Source of the DNA: Polyangia bacterium
Lineage (GTDB): Bacteria > Myxococcota_A > Polyangia > Nannocystales > Nannocystaceae
DNA length: 50,983 bases
Direction: 5' to 3'
Assembly (NCBI GenBank): GCA_030430565.1
Contig: JAUIKS010000053.1
Span: forward strand, 1-50,983
Shown: positions 8,014-17,091 of the stretch, piece by piece
Position numbering within the stretch: the stretch's first letter is position 1
Layout: the number at the start of each line of letters is the position of its first letter
The notes under the pieces: model-generated
What the model saw: the letters and a program-made list of their open reading frames with translations, nothing else
Told to the model about the DNA's origin: nothing
Databases searched by the model: none
Position numbers and translations under genes: made by a program

Positions 8014-8646
8014 TCAGCCCTGACGAACTCGCGCGGCGAGGAGGTTCTCGAGCTTGACCGCGTAGAGGTCGACCTCGTCGGAGATCTTCTTGGCCAGGTT
8101 GGCGATGAAGATCTGCGCGGCGAGCAGCGGGATGGCGGTCATGAGACCGAAGCCCGTGGTGTTCATCGCGATCGCGATGCCCTTCGCAAGCGCCTGCGAG
8201 CGCTGGTCAGCGGCGACAGTAGCGACCGCCTGGAACGCGTCGATCATGCCGAAGATCGTTCCGAGTAGACCGAGCAGCGTCGCCACGTTGGCGATGGCGC
8301 CGATCATCGGGACGCGCTTCGAAATCGCCGGGCCAACCTCGAGCATCGCCTCCTCGATCGCGGCCGCGATGTCGGCCTCGCTCTTGTTCGCGCGGGTGAG
8401 ACCCGCCTTGACCACGCGCGCCAGCGCGGCCTTATCTGCGGCGTTGCAGAGCTTGATGGCGCGGTCGATGTTGTTCGCCATCACCAGTTTCTGGATCTGG
8501 TTGAAGAACTGACCGCCGTTGATGTTGAAACGGAAGAACAAGAAGATGAAGCGTTCGACCATCACGCCTGCGCCGAGAACGGCACACAGCGCGATGGCGT
8601 GCATGAAATTGCCACCCTCTTGGTAAAATGCTGCGAAATCCTCCAT
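8014..8646 (-). CDS. aglR: TolQ/ExbB/MotA-family proton channel protein, AglR-like
   Basis: This inner-membrane protein of 210 aa has three predicted helices: residues 14-38 (HAIALCAVLGAGVMVERFIFLFFRF), about 112-135 (VPMIGAIANVATLLGLLGTIFGMIDAF) and about 152-176 (IAIAMNTTGFGLMTAIPLLAAQIFI). The GLLGTIFGMI and NTTGFGL motifs are diagnostic of the ExbB/TolQ family. The two following genes are ExbD/TolR proteins, giving the AglRQS-type motor that powers gliding in M. xanthus. It has a plausible ribosome binding site (GAGGAGG), though about 10 bases from the ATG. The 173 bases upstream, to the stop of the preceding small gene, show no gene and may hold a promoter. A Tol-Pal function is the alternative, but no tolB or pal is nearby and Glt genes are. 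Confidence 0.85.
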   Translation of the reverse strand: MEDFAAFYQEGGNFMHAIALCAVLGAGVMVERFIFLFFRFNINGGQFFNQIQKLVMANNIDRAIKLCNAADKAALARVVKAGLTRANKSEADIAAAIEEAMLEVGPAISKRVPMIGAIANVATLLGLLGTIFGMIDAFQAVATVAADQRSQALAKGIAIAMNTTGFGLMTAIPLLAAQIFIANLAKKISDEVDLYAVKLENLLAARVRQG

Positions 8647-8819
8647 GGCCGTTGATCCTCCTCAGAAGCGGGCGACCCCCGCTGAACGTTCCGGGCCGCG
8701 ATGGCCCTGAAGGTTGGTTGTTGGTTCCTGTCGTGGTTGCGTTGGGTGATGAGCGTCGTCGCGCGCGAACAGCGCCCATCTTCTCTCGACCGAATCAGCC
8801 GAAAAACTCGTGAAGCAGA

Positions 8820-9350
8820 TTAAAACAATGGATCTTGTACGGATTCAAGCACAAGCGGAGTGAACTTGGCGTCGATCCGACTCCAGTCGTGGTCCGTGGA
8901 TGAACGCTGAAGAACGTAGAAGGCGCTCGGTTTCTCGAGCTTCCCGAAGATCTCGAACTCGTTGTCGTCGAGCTCGATGACCTTCTTGCCGTTCTTCCGG
9001 CCAGAGGTTTTTCGCGGCCGATCTTGCTTCTGCGTCCTGCTCTTGCGCTGTTGACCGTTCTTCGCGTCGGTCGAGCTGCTCGACTTCTTCGCGGGCTTCT
9101 TCGCGGACTTCTTCTCGTCCTTGTTTGCGGAACCCGAATCATCCTGCTGAGGAGGCGCTGCCGTCACTGCGGAGGGCGCGAGCGTCAGCATCGTAGCCAA
9201 AACCAACTGCGGTGCCAAGACCACAGGCCATGCGCCACGGAGACCCCAACTGCTCGAACGATCGCTGCGCGACAGCGCGGAGCTGATCGTCGGGCTGGTT
9301 CGGCGAGCTCGTCGGCGCACTGCTTCCGACTTATACAGCGAATCGCTCAC
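8820..9350 (-). CDS. Small secreted protein of the Glt/Agl cluster, function unknown
   Basis: From the chosen GTG at 9350 the product is 176 aa. A basic N-terminus and a hydrophobic segment (AWPVVLAPQLVLATMLTLAPSAVTAA) form a probable signal peptide. A Lys/Ser-rich low-complexity linker follows, then a short C-terminal domain, KVIELDDNEFEIFGKLEKPSAFYVLQRS, ending FTPLVLESVQDPLF. The compact motif G-K-L-E-K-P-S-A-F-Y-V-L-Q-R looks like a conserved functional piece; I recall similar tails beside TolQ/R genes in myxobacteria but cannot verify it. The frame is open up to an ATG at 9554 that overlaps the gltE stop as ATGA, but residues 1-68 of that longer reading look non-coding (Arg/Ser-rich, no signal). 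The GTG at 9350 has GGAG four bases upstream. The start remains uncertain. Confidence 0.6.
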   Translation of the reverse strand: MSDSLYKSEAVRRRARRTSPTISSALSRSDRSSSWGLRGAWPVVLAPQLVLATMLTLAPSAVTAAPPQQDDSGSANKDEKKSAKKPAKKSSSSTDAKNGQQRKSRTQKQDRPRKTSGRKNGKKVIELDDNEFEIFGKLEKPSAFYVLQRSSTDHDWSRIDAKFTPLVLESVQDPLF

Positions 9351-9550
9351 GGATCTCCACGAAGATGCGCTCGACCTTGGACTCAAGCGCTGCCGTGCGA
9401 GTTCGCGCCTCGACGCGACACACACACCCGTCCGCACCTGCGGAACGCTCGGCGCGCGTGGCGTTCGATTCAAATCGCCGCCAAAACCGGGTTTTGGAGC
9501 TGCGTTTTGAGAAACCACCGGCATGCACATCGATGACACGCATCCCCGTG

Positions 9551-11173
9551 TCATTGGTTCCCGGCGCGTCCGGGTTTCTGTGCAGCAGGTGGTTTTTGAG
9601 CGCCGCCAGGCCGCTGCGCAGGCTTCTGCGCGGGTTTCTGGGGCTTTTGTGTGGGTTTCTTCGCCTCCGGCTTCTTCGCCTCCGGCTTCTTCGCCTCCGG
9701 CTTCTTCGCCTCCGGCTTCTTCGCCTCCGGCTTCTTCGCCTCCGGCTTCTTCGCCTCCGGCTTCTTCGCCTCCGGCTGCTTCGCCTCCGGCTGCTTCGCC
9801 TCCGGCTGCTTCGCCTTTGGTTGGCTCGCCTTTGGTTGGCTCGCCTTCGGCGTCACGGGCGACTTCGCTTGGGTCGCGCTCGAACCTGTCTTTTCAGACT
9901 TGTCACTGGATGCGGCCCCGGGCTCACCCGAGTTCGGCCCGCCGGCAGCGCCGCCCTCGTCAGCCTCGGTCGTCTTCGCCGCGTCCTCGGTCTTCGCGGT
10001 CTTCCGCTTCTGCTCGCGCTCGGCTCGCTTCCGTTCGCGCTCCAGGCCCTTCTGCGCGATCTCGATATAGAGATCTGCCTGGGAGGTGCTGAACCGCTCT
10101 TTGCCGGGCTCGACCACGCGGTAGTCGAGCATCGGCCCTGAGTTCAAGACGGCCTCGCCCCCGCCCTTGCTCGACTTCTTGCCCTGGCTCCCTTTCTTGG
10201 CGACACGCGCGATGTCGTCGCCGGGCTCGCTCGTGGCCGCGGCCGCGGTGCCGGCGGCGCCCGCCAGCTGCCGGTACTTGTTGAAGAAGGCGATCGCTTT
10301 CTTCAGCCGCGTGACCGTGTCGAGCCCGGGGTACGGGTCGGCGTCGAGGTAGAGGAGGCCCAGGTTGAAGTACGCCTCGGGGTAGCTCGGCTGCAGGCGC
10401 GTCGCGTTGTTGTAGGCCGTCTCCGCCTTCGCCCACGCGCGGTTGGCCCGGTGCGCGCTGCCGAGGTTGAGGTAGGCCTTGGCGAAGCGCGTGTCGAGAC
10501 GCGTCGCGTAGGCGAAGCAGTCGATCGCCGACTTGATGTTGCCGGTCCGGAGGTACTGCGCGCCGAGGTTGTTCCAGGCGGTCGCGTTCTTGGCGTCGGT
10601 CTCGGCCGCCTTGCGGAACGAGCGAGTCGCGAGCGTCCCCTTGTTCATGCGCAGGTAGGCGTAGCCCTTGATGTTGTGGGCCATCGAGGTGTCTCGAGCC
10701 GTGCGCACGCGCTCGTCGATCTGCAGGACCGACGAGGTGACCGAGAGCGCGAGCTCGTACATACCCTGGCCGTAGAAGACCTCGGCCAGCACGATCATCG
10801 CCTCGGCGTTCTGCTCGTGGACCCGCAGGGCCTCGCGCGCGAGCGTGGTCGCGCGGACGCTGTTGCCGACCTTCTGGGCCTGGCGGGCGTTGGCGCTGAT
10901 CTTCCGCGACTCGGCCATCTTGCGCCGCTCCTCCTCGGGGTCACGGTCGCGGGAGGCCACCTTGGGCTTGAGCTTCTTCTCGGGCTCGGCGGCCTGCTCA
11001 CCGGGCTGTTTCGTGTCCTCGAGGACAGCTTCGAGATTCGGGTCCGACTGCTCGAGCGCGCCCCCGGCCTCCTCGGCCTCGCCCGCGGGCTGCTTGTTGG
11101 CGCAGCCTGCCTGAACAGACAGGAGGAGGGCCAACAGCGCCGCGCCGGCGACGAACGAGCGCGCGCGCCTCAT
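9551..11173 (-). CDS. gltE: GltE-like TPR lipoprotein of the gliding machinery
   Basis: The product is 540 aa. A signal peptide ends in the lipobox SVQAGC (Cys24), so it is an outer-membrane or periplasmic lipoprotein. A set of TPR repeats follows over about residues 90-310 (for example ALRVHEQNAEAMIVLAEVFYG, NATAWNNLGAQYLRTGNIKSA, FAKAYLNLGSAHRANRAWAKAE, YPEAYFNLGLLYLDADPYPG). The rest is charged and low-complexity, ending in about thirteen five-residue repeats (AKKPE/AKQPE) and a Gln/Pro/Lys tail. M. xanthus GltE (AglT) is a TPR lipoprotein of similar plan, but without this long repeat tail as far as I recall. The start ATG overlaps the stop of the upstream TPR gene (ATGA). An upstream reading to 11716 in the same frame is only a shadow of that gene. 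Confidence 0.85.
   Translation of the reverse strand: MRRARSFVAGAALLALLLSVQAGCANKQPAGEAEEAGGALEQSDPNLEAVLEDTKQPGEQAAEPEKKLKPKVASRDRDPEEERRKMAESRKISANARQAQKVGNSVRATTLAREALRVHEQNAEAMIVLAEVFYGQGMYELALSVTSSVLQIDERVRTARDTSMAHNIKGYAYLRMNKGTLATRSFRKAAETDAKNATAWNNLGAQYLRTGNIKSAIDCFAYATRLDTRFAKAYLNLGSAHRANRAWAKAETAYNNATRLQPSYPEAYFNLGLLYLDADPYPGLDTVTRLKKAIAFFNKYRQLAGAAGTAAAATSEPGDDIARVAKKGSQGKKSSKGGGEAVLNSGPMLDYRVVEPGKERFSTSQADLYIEIAQKGLERERKRAEREQKRKTAKTEDAAKTTEADEGGAAGGPNSGEPGAASSDKSEKTGSSATQAKSPVTPKASQPKASQPKAKQPEAKQPEAKQPEAKKPEAKKPEAKKPEAKKPEAKKPEAKKPEAKKPEAKKPTQKPQKPAQKPAQRPGGAQKPPAAQKPGRAGNQ
9655..9850 (-). repeat. 15-bp tandem repeat coding for AKKPE/AKQPE units in gltE
   Basis: About thirteen head-to-tail copies of a 15-base unit (plus-strand TTCGCCTCCGGCTTC) lie inside the 3' part of the gltE-like gene. 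At least seven copies are identical at the DNA level, and the leftmost-coded ones diverge. The unit length is a multiple of three, so copy-number change alters tail length without a frameshift. Confidence 0.9.
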
Positions 11174-14100
11174 CGCCGATCCTCCAGCTGCAGCTCGACG
11201 GCCGGCTCGTGGAGCAGCGGGTACTCCTCGGGCTTGTAGATGTTGAGCCGCTCGCGCGCTCGCCGAGTCCACTCGTTCGCCACGCCGTACTCCTTGCCGC
11301 GCTTGACCGTCTCCTCGTAGAGGGGGAGCGCCATCGCTTCGAACTTCTGCGCGCCCTTCTCGACCTCCTCCTTGTAGGCGAACCACACCTCGGTGTAGGG
11401 GCGGAACTGCTTCGGCACCGGCGCCTTGCGCATCTTGATCGCGGTGATCTCGAAGGCGTAGGCCTTGCGGTACATCGACGCGAGCACCCACTCGAGCCGC
11501 CGGTAGGGGATGACCTTGTCGTAGGACTTGGAGGCCTCGACGACGCGATCGAAGAGCTGGAACGCGCTCTTGGCCAGCGCCTTGCCCTTCCCCTTCAGCT
11601 TGAACTCGAGCAGGTTGGCGAGCGCGTACTCGGAGAGCAGGAACTGCGCCTCGGAGGGGAAGTCGGCGGCGGTCGAGCCCATCTTGAGCCCGCGCGCGGC
11701 GAAGGTGTTGATGCACTCGTTGTAGGAGCGCTCGGCGCCCTTCTGGTCGCCGCGCGCGGCCCTGGCCTGGCCGATGCGCAGCTGCGCCTCGACGACCTTG
11801 TCGACCTGCGCCTCGGCCTTGCCGTACTTGTCGACGAAGCGCTGGAAGGCCCCCTCGGTGCCCTTGGCGTCGCCGGTCTTGCGGATCACCTGGGCGGCGC
11901 GGAAGGTCGCGTCGGCGGCCTCGGCGGGATCGCTGACCTTGGCGGCGTAGGTGTTGTAGAGATCCGCTGACTTCTTGTACTGCTGCACGCTGTCGAGCAG
12001 CTCGGCGGCGTTCTTGAGCGCGATGTCGCGGTGCTCGCTCTCTTTGTAGCGATCGTCCTCGGCGAGCGTCAGGTAGGCGGCGACCGCCTCGTCAAACTCG
12101 AAGAAGCGCACGTGGTTGAGGCCGGTGCGCAGCAGCGCGTCGTCGGCGAACTCGCTGTCGGGGTACTCGGTGTAGATCCGCTGGTAGGTCTTGCTGGCGC
12201 TGCCGAAGCGGCCGATCTTCTCGTAGGCGACCGCCGCGTTGTTGAGCGCCCGGTCGGCGTTCGTGTCCTTGGGATCCTCGGCGACGAGCGCGACGTAGCG
12301 ATCGGCCGCGGCCTCGTACTCGCCGGCCTCGAGCAGCTCGTTGGCCTCCGCGAAGCGGGCGGCGAGCCCCAGGGTCTTGAGCGATCCCGCGAACTTCTCC
12401 TTCTGCTCGCCCTCGCCGCAGCCGAGCCCGGCGATCTTCGCGGTCCACTCCTGGGTGCCCTTGTAGTCGTCGCGCACGACGTAGCTGTCGATGATCGCGA
12501 AGCCGGCGTTGATCGCGACGTTGCTCTCGCAGTGGTTGGCGAGGATCTGCTCAAAGCGCGCCTGCGAGTCGGCGAAGTGGAAGTAGCGGTGGCTGATCGC
12601 GGCGGCGTTGTAACGCAGCGTCGGCAGCTCCTCCGACGTTGGATCGACGAGGATGACGCGGTCGTAGGCCTCCTGGAGGCGCGTGAGCAGCCCGGGGATC
12701 TCCATCGGGTCAAACGGGCCCGAGACCTGCCCTTTCTTCGGCATGTCGGGCAGCTCGACGCGCTTGGCGGTCTTCTCGTTCTCGATGTGGGCCTCGAGCG
12801 CGAACACGACCCCCTTGGCGGCCTCGCCCTGGTACTTGCCGCGCACGCCGTCGTCGCGGACCTTCGTGTACTCGTCGGCGGCCTCCAGGTACTGCTCGCT
12901 GTAGAACAGGCTCTCGGCGAGGTCGTAGCGGTAGCGGTAGGCGTTCGGCGAGTCCGGGTAGCGGTCGAGGTACTCGCCGTAGGCGCGCGCGGCCTTGCGG
13001 TACATCGCGGTCGCCTTCGGGTCGCCCTGCTCGCGCAGCTTCTGGGCGAGGGCGTGGTGCTCGACCGCGGTCGCGACCAGCGCCTCCTCGATGAGCTTCA
13101 TGGCCGCGTCGATGGCGTCGGGATCGGACTCGTTGGCGTAGCGCCACTTGGTCCCGCGCAGGTAGTTGGTCGCCAGCGCCTCCCGCGACGCGCGGGCGCC
13201 GGCCTCGTCCTTCAGCTCCTCCTGCGCCTCCATGATCTTCTTCTGGAGCAGCGGCGCGGCGGCGGCCAGCGGCCAGCGGCGCAGCGCGGTGTCCCAGATG
13301 CCGATGGCGCGCTTGAAGTCCGTGTCGTTCGCGAACAGCTCGCCGAGCTTCGCGTATATCTCGGGGACGTGACGCTCGCCGCGTCGATCTTTGTAGTCCC
13401 GCTCGAGCCGCGCGAAGCCCCAGGGCGCGTCCTGGTTGCCGTCGAGATCCCAGTCCTCCTCGAGGTAGCACTTGGCGATGTAGCGGATGGCCTCGTCGCG
13501 CAGCTCCGCCGCGCCGCCGGCGTCGCGCGACTTCCTGCGCCGCTTGCGATCGACCAGCTTGACGAAGTCGTCGAGCTTGCCCGCCGCGGTCGCGAAGTCG
13601 CGCAGCAGGTAGTGGGACCAGGCGACGCGGACCAGCGCCTCGGCGTAGAGCGGGCCGTCCTCGTCGCGCGCGGCCTCGATGTACGCGGCCAAGGCCGGCT
13701 CGAACTCGTCGACGTCGTAGTGAGCCTCGCCGATCCGCAGCCAGGACTCGGCGATGAACTTGGACTTCTCGCTGATCGGCTGACAGCCCTCGTAGTCGCC
13801 CTCGCGGAAGTTCTCGACCGGGACGATGTTGCTGTTGTCCTCGACCGGGACCGGGTAGCGGTCGGAGCAGGTGAGCGCGAGGAAGGACTGCCGGCTGCCC
13901 TCGAACTCCTCGGCCTCGAACAGCAGGATGCCCATCATGTAGAGCGCCGCGTCGGCGTGGGCGTAGCTCGGGAAGCCGAGCGCGACGCCGCGGTAGAGCG
14001 CGACGGCGCGGTCGAAGTTCGCGGTCGGCGGCGCCGGGGGCTGGGCGCCCTCGGGCCTGCTCTTGTTGGCCGTGAACGTCTCGAGCGCCTCCTCGTACTC

Positions 14101-14634
14101 CTTCTCGAGCTCGGCGAAGCGCTCGCTCTCCTCTTCGAAGTGCAGCTCGGCCAGCCGGATCATGACCTCGGGCGTCCACACCGGGCTGTTGGGTCGCTTC
14201 TCGACGAAGGCCTCGTAGCGCGCGATCGCGTCGGCGCGCAGCTTCTTGGCCTTGCGCTTGTGCTCCGCGATCTCGCGGCCGTACTGCGCCTCGAGCTGGG
14301 CGCGCCCCTCGGCTGCCTCGACGAGCATCAGCTGCGCGATCGTGTCGGCCGCGGCTTTGTCCGCCTGCTCGTAGCGCGCGAAGATCCGCTCGAAGTCGGC
14401 GACCGCAGCCGCGTCCTCGGGGGTCTGCGGCTTGAGCCGCGGCGGCTCGGCGAGCCGCGATCGGTTCCCGCGCGAGGGGTCGCGACGCACGCCCGAGCCC
14501 GGCTCGCCGGGCCGGGCCTTAAACTCGCCCTCGCGCGGCAGCGCCGACACCTCGGCGGGCGTCGCCAGCCAGCCCACCGACAAGGCGAGCAGCGCCGCGG
14601 CGCTCGTGGACAGCAGCTTCGCGCGGCGGCTCAT
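11170..14634 (-). CDS. gltD: Large periplasmic TPR protein, GltD (AgmU)-like
   Basis: The product is 1154 aa, close to the 1200-residue size of M. xanthus AgmU/GltD. A signal peptide (AAALLALSVGWLATPAEVSA) precedes a chain of helical TPR/tol-pal-like repeats along the whole protein, for example ARYEAFVEKRPNSPVWTPEVM, AYGEYLDRYPDSPNAYRYRYDLAESLFY, KTYQRIYTEYPDSEFADDALLRTGL and AFQRFVDKYGKAEAQVDKV. Repeats built as Y-x-x-F/Y-[PD] followed by A-x-x-x-L are typical of periplasmic scaffold TPR proteins. It overlaps the upstream gene (ATGA at 14631-14634) and the downstream gltE-like gene (ATGA at 11170-11173), so the three TPR genes are translated as one coupled unit. It presumably forms the periplasmic scaffold that connects the motor to outer-membrane parts. 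The GltD name rests on size, repeat type and context. Confidence 0.78.
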   Translation of the reverse strand: MSRRAKLLSTSAAALLALSVGWLATPAEVSALPREGEFKARPGEPGSGVRRDPSRGNRSRLAEPPRLKPQTPEDAAAVADFERIFARYEQADKAAADTIAQLMLVEAAEGRAQLEAQYGREIAEHKRKAKKLRADAIARYEAFVEKRPNSPVWTPEVMIRLAELHFEEESERFAELEKEYEEALETFTANKSRPEGAQPPAPPTANFDRAVALYRGVALGFPSYAHADAALYMMGILLFEAEEFEGSRQSFLALTCSDRYPVPVEDNSNIVPVENFREGDYEGCQPISEKSKFIAESWLRIGEAHYDVDEFEPALAAYIEAARDEDGPLYAEALVRVAWSHYLLRDFATAAGKLDDFVKLVDRKRRRKSRDAGGAAELRDEAIRYIAKCYLEEDWDLDGNQDAPWGFARLERDYKDRRGERHVPEIYAKLGELFANDTDFKRAIGIWDTALRRWPLAAAAPLLQKKIMEAQEELKDEAGARASREALATNYLRGTKWRYANESDPDAIDAAMKLIEEALVATAVEHHALAQKLREQGDPKATAMYRKAARAYGEYLDRYPDSPNAYRYRYDLAESLFYSEQYLEAADEYTKVRDDGVRGKYQGEAAKGVVFALEAHIENEKTAKRVELPDMPKKGQVSGPFDPMEIPGLLTRLQEAYDRVILVDPTSEELPTLRYNAAAISHRYFHFADSQARFEQILANHCESNVAINAGFAIIDSYVVRDDYKGTQEWTAKIAGLGCGEGEQKEKFAGSLKTLGLAARFAEANELLEAGEYEAAADRYVALVAEDPKDTNADRALNNAAVAYEKIGRFGSASKTYQRIYTEYPDSEFADDALLRTGLNHVRFFEFDEAVAAYLTLAEDDRYKESEHRDIALKNAAELLDSVQQYKKSADLYNTYAAKVSDPAEAADATFRAAQVIRKTGDAKGTEGAFQRFVDKYGKAEAQVDKVVEAQLRIGQARAARGDQKGAERSYNECINTFAARGLKMGSTAADFPSEAQFLLSEYALANLLEFKLKGKGKALAKSAFQLFDRVVEASKSYDKVIPYRRLEWVLASMYRKAYAFEITAIKMRKAPVPKQFRPYTEVWFAYKEEVEKGAQKFEAMALPLYEETVKRGKEYGVANEWTRRARERLNIYKPEEYPLLHEPAVELQLEDRR

Positions 14635-17069
14635 CGAAGCTCCTCCAGCGCTTTGTCGACCACGTCGTCGAGGACGCGGAGGTCGCGGTCACGACGCTGC
14701 TCGGCGCGCTGCGCCGCGTCGCTCTCGACCTGCTTGATCGCCCACTGGATGTCCAAGAGCCCGACCTCGCTGCGGACCTCCCAGTGCGCGAGCTCGGAGG
14801 CGACATCGCGGAAGGTCGCCTGCATGACCTCGCCGAGGACCTCGTGCGCGCGCCCGCCGAGCTCTTCGAGCTGCCGCTGATAGAGATCGAGGTTGGCCCG
14901 CTCTTCCTTCAAGACCGCGGTCGCGGCGGAGAGCCGGGTGCTCGCGGCGCGCTCGAGCTGGGCGTTGGCGAGCTCGACCTGCTGCTCGAGCGTTCGCATC
15001 CGCGCCCACCGCCCCTTGGCCTCGTCGGTCTTCGACTTCGCGGCCGTGAAGACGCGCTCGAGGTAGTCGCGGTAGAGCTTCTGCAGCTGCCGCTTGCGCG
15101 CGCGCGAGGGATCGGCGAAGCGCAGGCGGACGCGCTGCTCCTCGAGCTCGCTGCGGAGCTCGGCCGCGTCACGCTCGTGCTCGCCGAGGGCGGTGCGCAG
15201 CGCCGTCGCTTGGGTGAGGAAGGCTTCCTGCGTCGCGCTGGACTGCTGCTCGGCGCGGCTCGCCACGTAGTAGCGCTCGGCCCCGATCAGCTCGGCCTGC
15301 AGCTCGATGATCGCGCCCTCGATCGACGTGAGCGCCGTGCCCAGCGCGGCGATCTTCTGCTCGTCCTCGCCATCGCCGTCACGCGCGGCGCGGGTCAGCT
15401 CGCGGCGCAGCTTCTGCTTCTTCGACTTGAGATCCGTACGCAGGCTCGAGTCGTTGACGGCGACCCGCTCGGCGAGCAGCTCGGCCGAGTCGAGCAGCTC
15501 GTCGCGGGCCCGATCGAGCGACGATCGGTGCGCGCCGAGGTCATTAAACAGCCGGGCTCGCTCACGCGCTTCGGCTGCCAGCTCCATGCGACGCAGCATC
15601 GCGCGGGTCTCTCGCAGCTCGCGCGCGACGCCGCCGAGCTCACGGGCGACGGTCTCGGCCTGGACCGCGCGATCGAGCCTGCGGGCGATCGGCGCGGCCT
15701 GGACCGGGAGCACGCCGTCGAGGCTGAAGTGCTCCATGTCCGCGCCGGCGATCACGGCCTTGAAGTACTCGGCCGCGCCCGCGCCGAGCGACAGCGTGTG
15801 ACGAAGCCCCCGGGCCGCGCTGGCGAACTCGCGCTGCAGGAGCACGAATTCTTCCTCCGCCGCCTGCCAGTCGCGCTGCCGGATCATGATCTTGCCGCGC
15901 AGCTGCTTGAGCTCGGGCGCGGCCGGGTTGTTCGGCTCGTACTGCAGGAGCAGCTCGATCGCGGCGACGGCCTGGTCAGGACGATTGTCGCGCATAAGCG
16001 CCCAGACCGTCTCGTAGACGGCCTCAGCGAACAGCGGCGAGGCCCGCGGGATCCGGCGATAGGCGCTGAGGGCTCCCTCGTAGTCACCGAGGTCGTACTG
16101 GATCCTCGCGCGCCCCAACCACGCCAGCTCGACGATCTCGCGATCCCGCGGCGCGCTCGGCTTGGCCCGCGTGATGTTGCGGAACCTGTCGGTGGCCTCG
16201 TCGAACTTGCCCTGCGCGACCGTCGACGCGGCGGCGATGTACGCGGCGCGGACCCGCCACTTCGCGCCGGGCCCTCCCTTCGAAAGCGGCACGCTGATCG
16301 GGCTCAACGCGTCGAGCTCGTCGATCGCCTCTTGATACGCGCCGTTGAGATACAGGTAGCGGCCGTAGGCGTAGCGGAGCTGCGGCTCGCGGGCGTCACC
16401 GGGAAACAGCTTCACCCAGTCGACGAGCCGCCGCGCGCTCTCGGGGGAGAGCGCGCCAGGCAGAGGCTTCTGCGTCGTGGGGAGGCCGAGCGAGCGCAGT
16501 CGCCCGCGCGTCTCGGGCATGGCGCTAAGGCCAGGTCGCTCGACGAAGCCGCGCTCGCGCCGCGGCGCGCTGAGATCCAGCAGCCGCGCGACGCTCTGCT
16601 GATTAAAGCGCCGCGCGCCGGGGCTCTTGTCCGAGAGGTTGGCGACGAAGCACTCGACCGCCCAGCGTCGCATGTCGAGCCGGATCAGCGCCTCGCCGAG
16701 GGAGACCAGCGCCTCGGGGCCAGCCGGGGTGCTCGCGAAGTTCGTTGCGAGGTCGTAGAAGATGATCGCCGCGCGCTCCGCCTCGCCCTCCTCGAGCAGC
16801 AGCTGGGCCTCGACGAGCCGCTTGGCGAGGACCGCGTTGGACTGCTGCTCGAGCGCGGCGCCGGCCTTGGCGGCCTCGCGGATGACGAGCGCCACGCTGT
16901 CGAGGCGGCGATCGACCTTGGTGATGGTCTCGTCGGATGAGACGGACTTCGCGCTCGGCGCGGCGGAGACGCTCGCTGCCGGGATCACGATCAACGCGCA
17001 GCAGCCCAACGCCAGCGCGACGCCAACGCTTCGGCTCCGGGTCTGCCTTTTGGTCAAACGCTGCGCCAT
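14631..17069 (-). CDS. Periplasmic TPR plus coiled-coil protein of the glt cluster
   Basis: The product is 812 aa. A signal peptide (VGVALALGCCALIVIPAASVSA, about residues 15-36) precedes TPR-like repeats in the first half (AERAAIIFYDLATNFASTPAG, YLYLNGAYQEAIDELDAL, IQYDLGDYEGALSAYRRIP, DWQAAEEEFVLLQREF). Long coiled coils rich in Glu/Arg/Ala/Leu then run over about residues 455-745. The C-terminus (VMQATFRDVASELAHWEVRSEVGLLDIQWAIKQ) is a conserved-looking helical module. It begins 22 bases after the preceding gene and overlaps gltD by four bases. No M. xanthus name can be given safely; its place suggests a structural periplasmic part of the same machine. The coiled coil could reach tens of nanometres if continuous, enough to span the periplasm. 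Confidence 0.78.
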   Translation of the reverse strand: MAQRLTKRQTRSRSVGVALALGCCALIVIPAASVSAAPSAKSVSSDETITKVDRRLDSVALVIREAAKAGAALEQQSNAVLAKRLVEAQLLLEEGEAERAAIIFYDLATNFASTPAGPEALVSLGEALIRLDMRRWAVECFVANLSDKSPGARRFNQQSVARLLDLSAPRRERGFVERPGLSAMPETRGRLRSLGLPTTQKPLPGALSPESARRLVDWVKLFPGDAREPQLRYAYGRYLYLNGAYQEAIDELDALSPISVPLSKGGPGAKWRVRAAYIAAASTVAQGKFDEATDRFRNITRAKPSAPRDREIVELAWLGRARIQYDLGDYEGALSAYRRIPRASPLFAEAVYETVWALMRDNRPDQAVAAIELLLQYEPNNPAAPELKQLRGKIMIRQRDWQAAEEEFVLLQREFASAARGLRHTLSLGAGAAEYFKAVIAGADMEHFSLDGVLPVQAAPIARRLDRAVQAETVARELGGVARELRETRAMLRRMELAAEARERARLFNDLGAHRSSLDRARDELLDSAELLAERVAVNDSSLRTDLKSKKQKLRRELTRAARDGDGEDEQKIAALGTALTSIEGAIIELQAELIGAERYYVASRAEQQSSATQEAFLTQATALRTALGEHERDAAELRSELEEQRVRLRFADPSRARKRQLQKLYRDYLERVFTAAKSKTDEAKGRWARMRTLEQQVELANAQLERAASTRLSAATAVLKEERANLDLYQRQLEELGGRAHEVLGEVMQATFRDVASELAHWEVRSEVGLLDIQWAIKQVESDAAQRAEQRRDRDLRVLDDVVDKALEELR

Positions 17070-17091
17070 GGCCGAATCGATCCGCGACTCG

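Noticed and set aside
9331..9543. 70-codon minus-strand frame ending ESKVERIFVEIRERFAV between gltE and the small secreted gene
   Set aside because: Its end looks helical, but it overlaps the chosen start of the next gene, has no recognised domain, and nothing else supports it; kept as an unlikely small protein.
9655..9850. CRISPR-like spaced repeats
   Set aside because: The 15-base units are directly adjacent with no spacers and encode protein repeats in frame with gltE.
12031..14880. Very long open frame (949 codons) on the plus strand opposite gltD
   Set aside because: It lies antisense to a clear TPR protein; the translation is rich in Val/Leu/Arg/Asp without domains and shows the pattern of a GC-rich antisense frame.
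14784..16940. 718-codon open frame on the plus strand opposite the TPR/coiled-coil gene
   Set aside because: Composition is that of an antisense shadow (Leu/Arg/Asp/Gly-rich), and the real coding frame has a signal peptide and TPR repeats.
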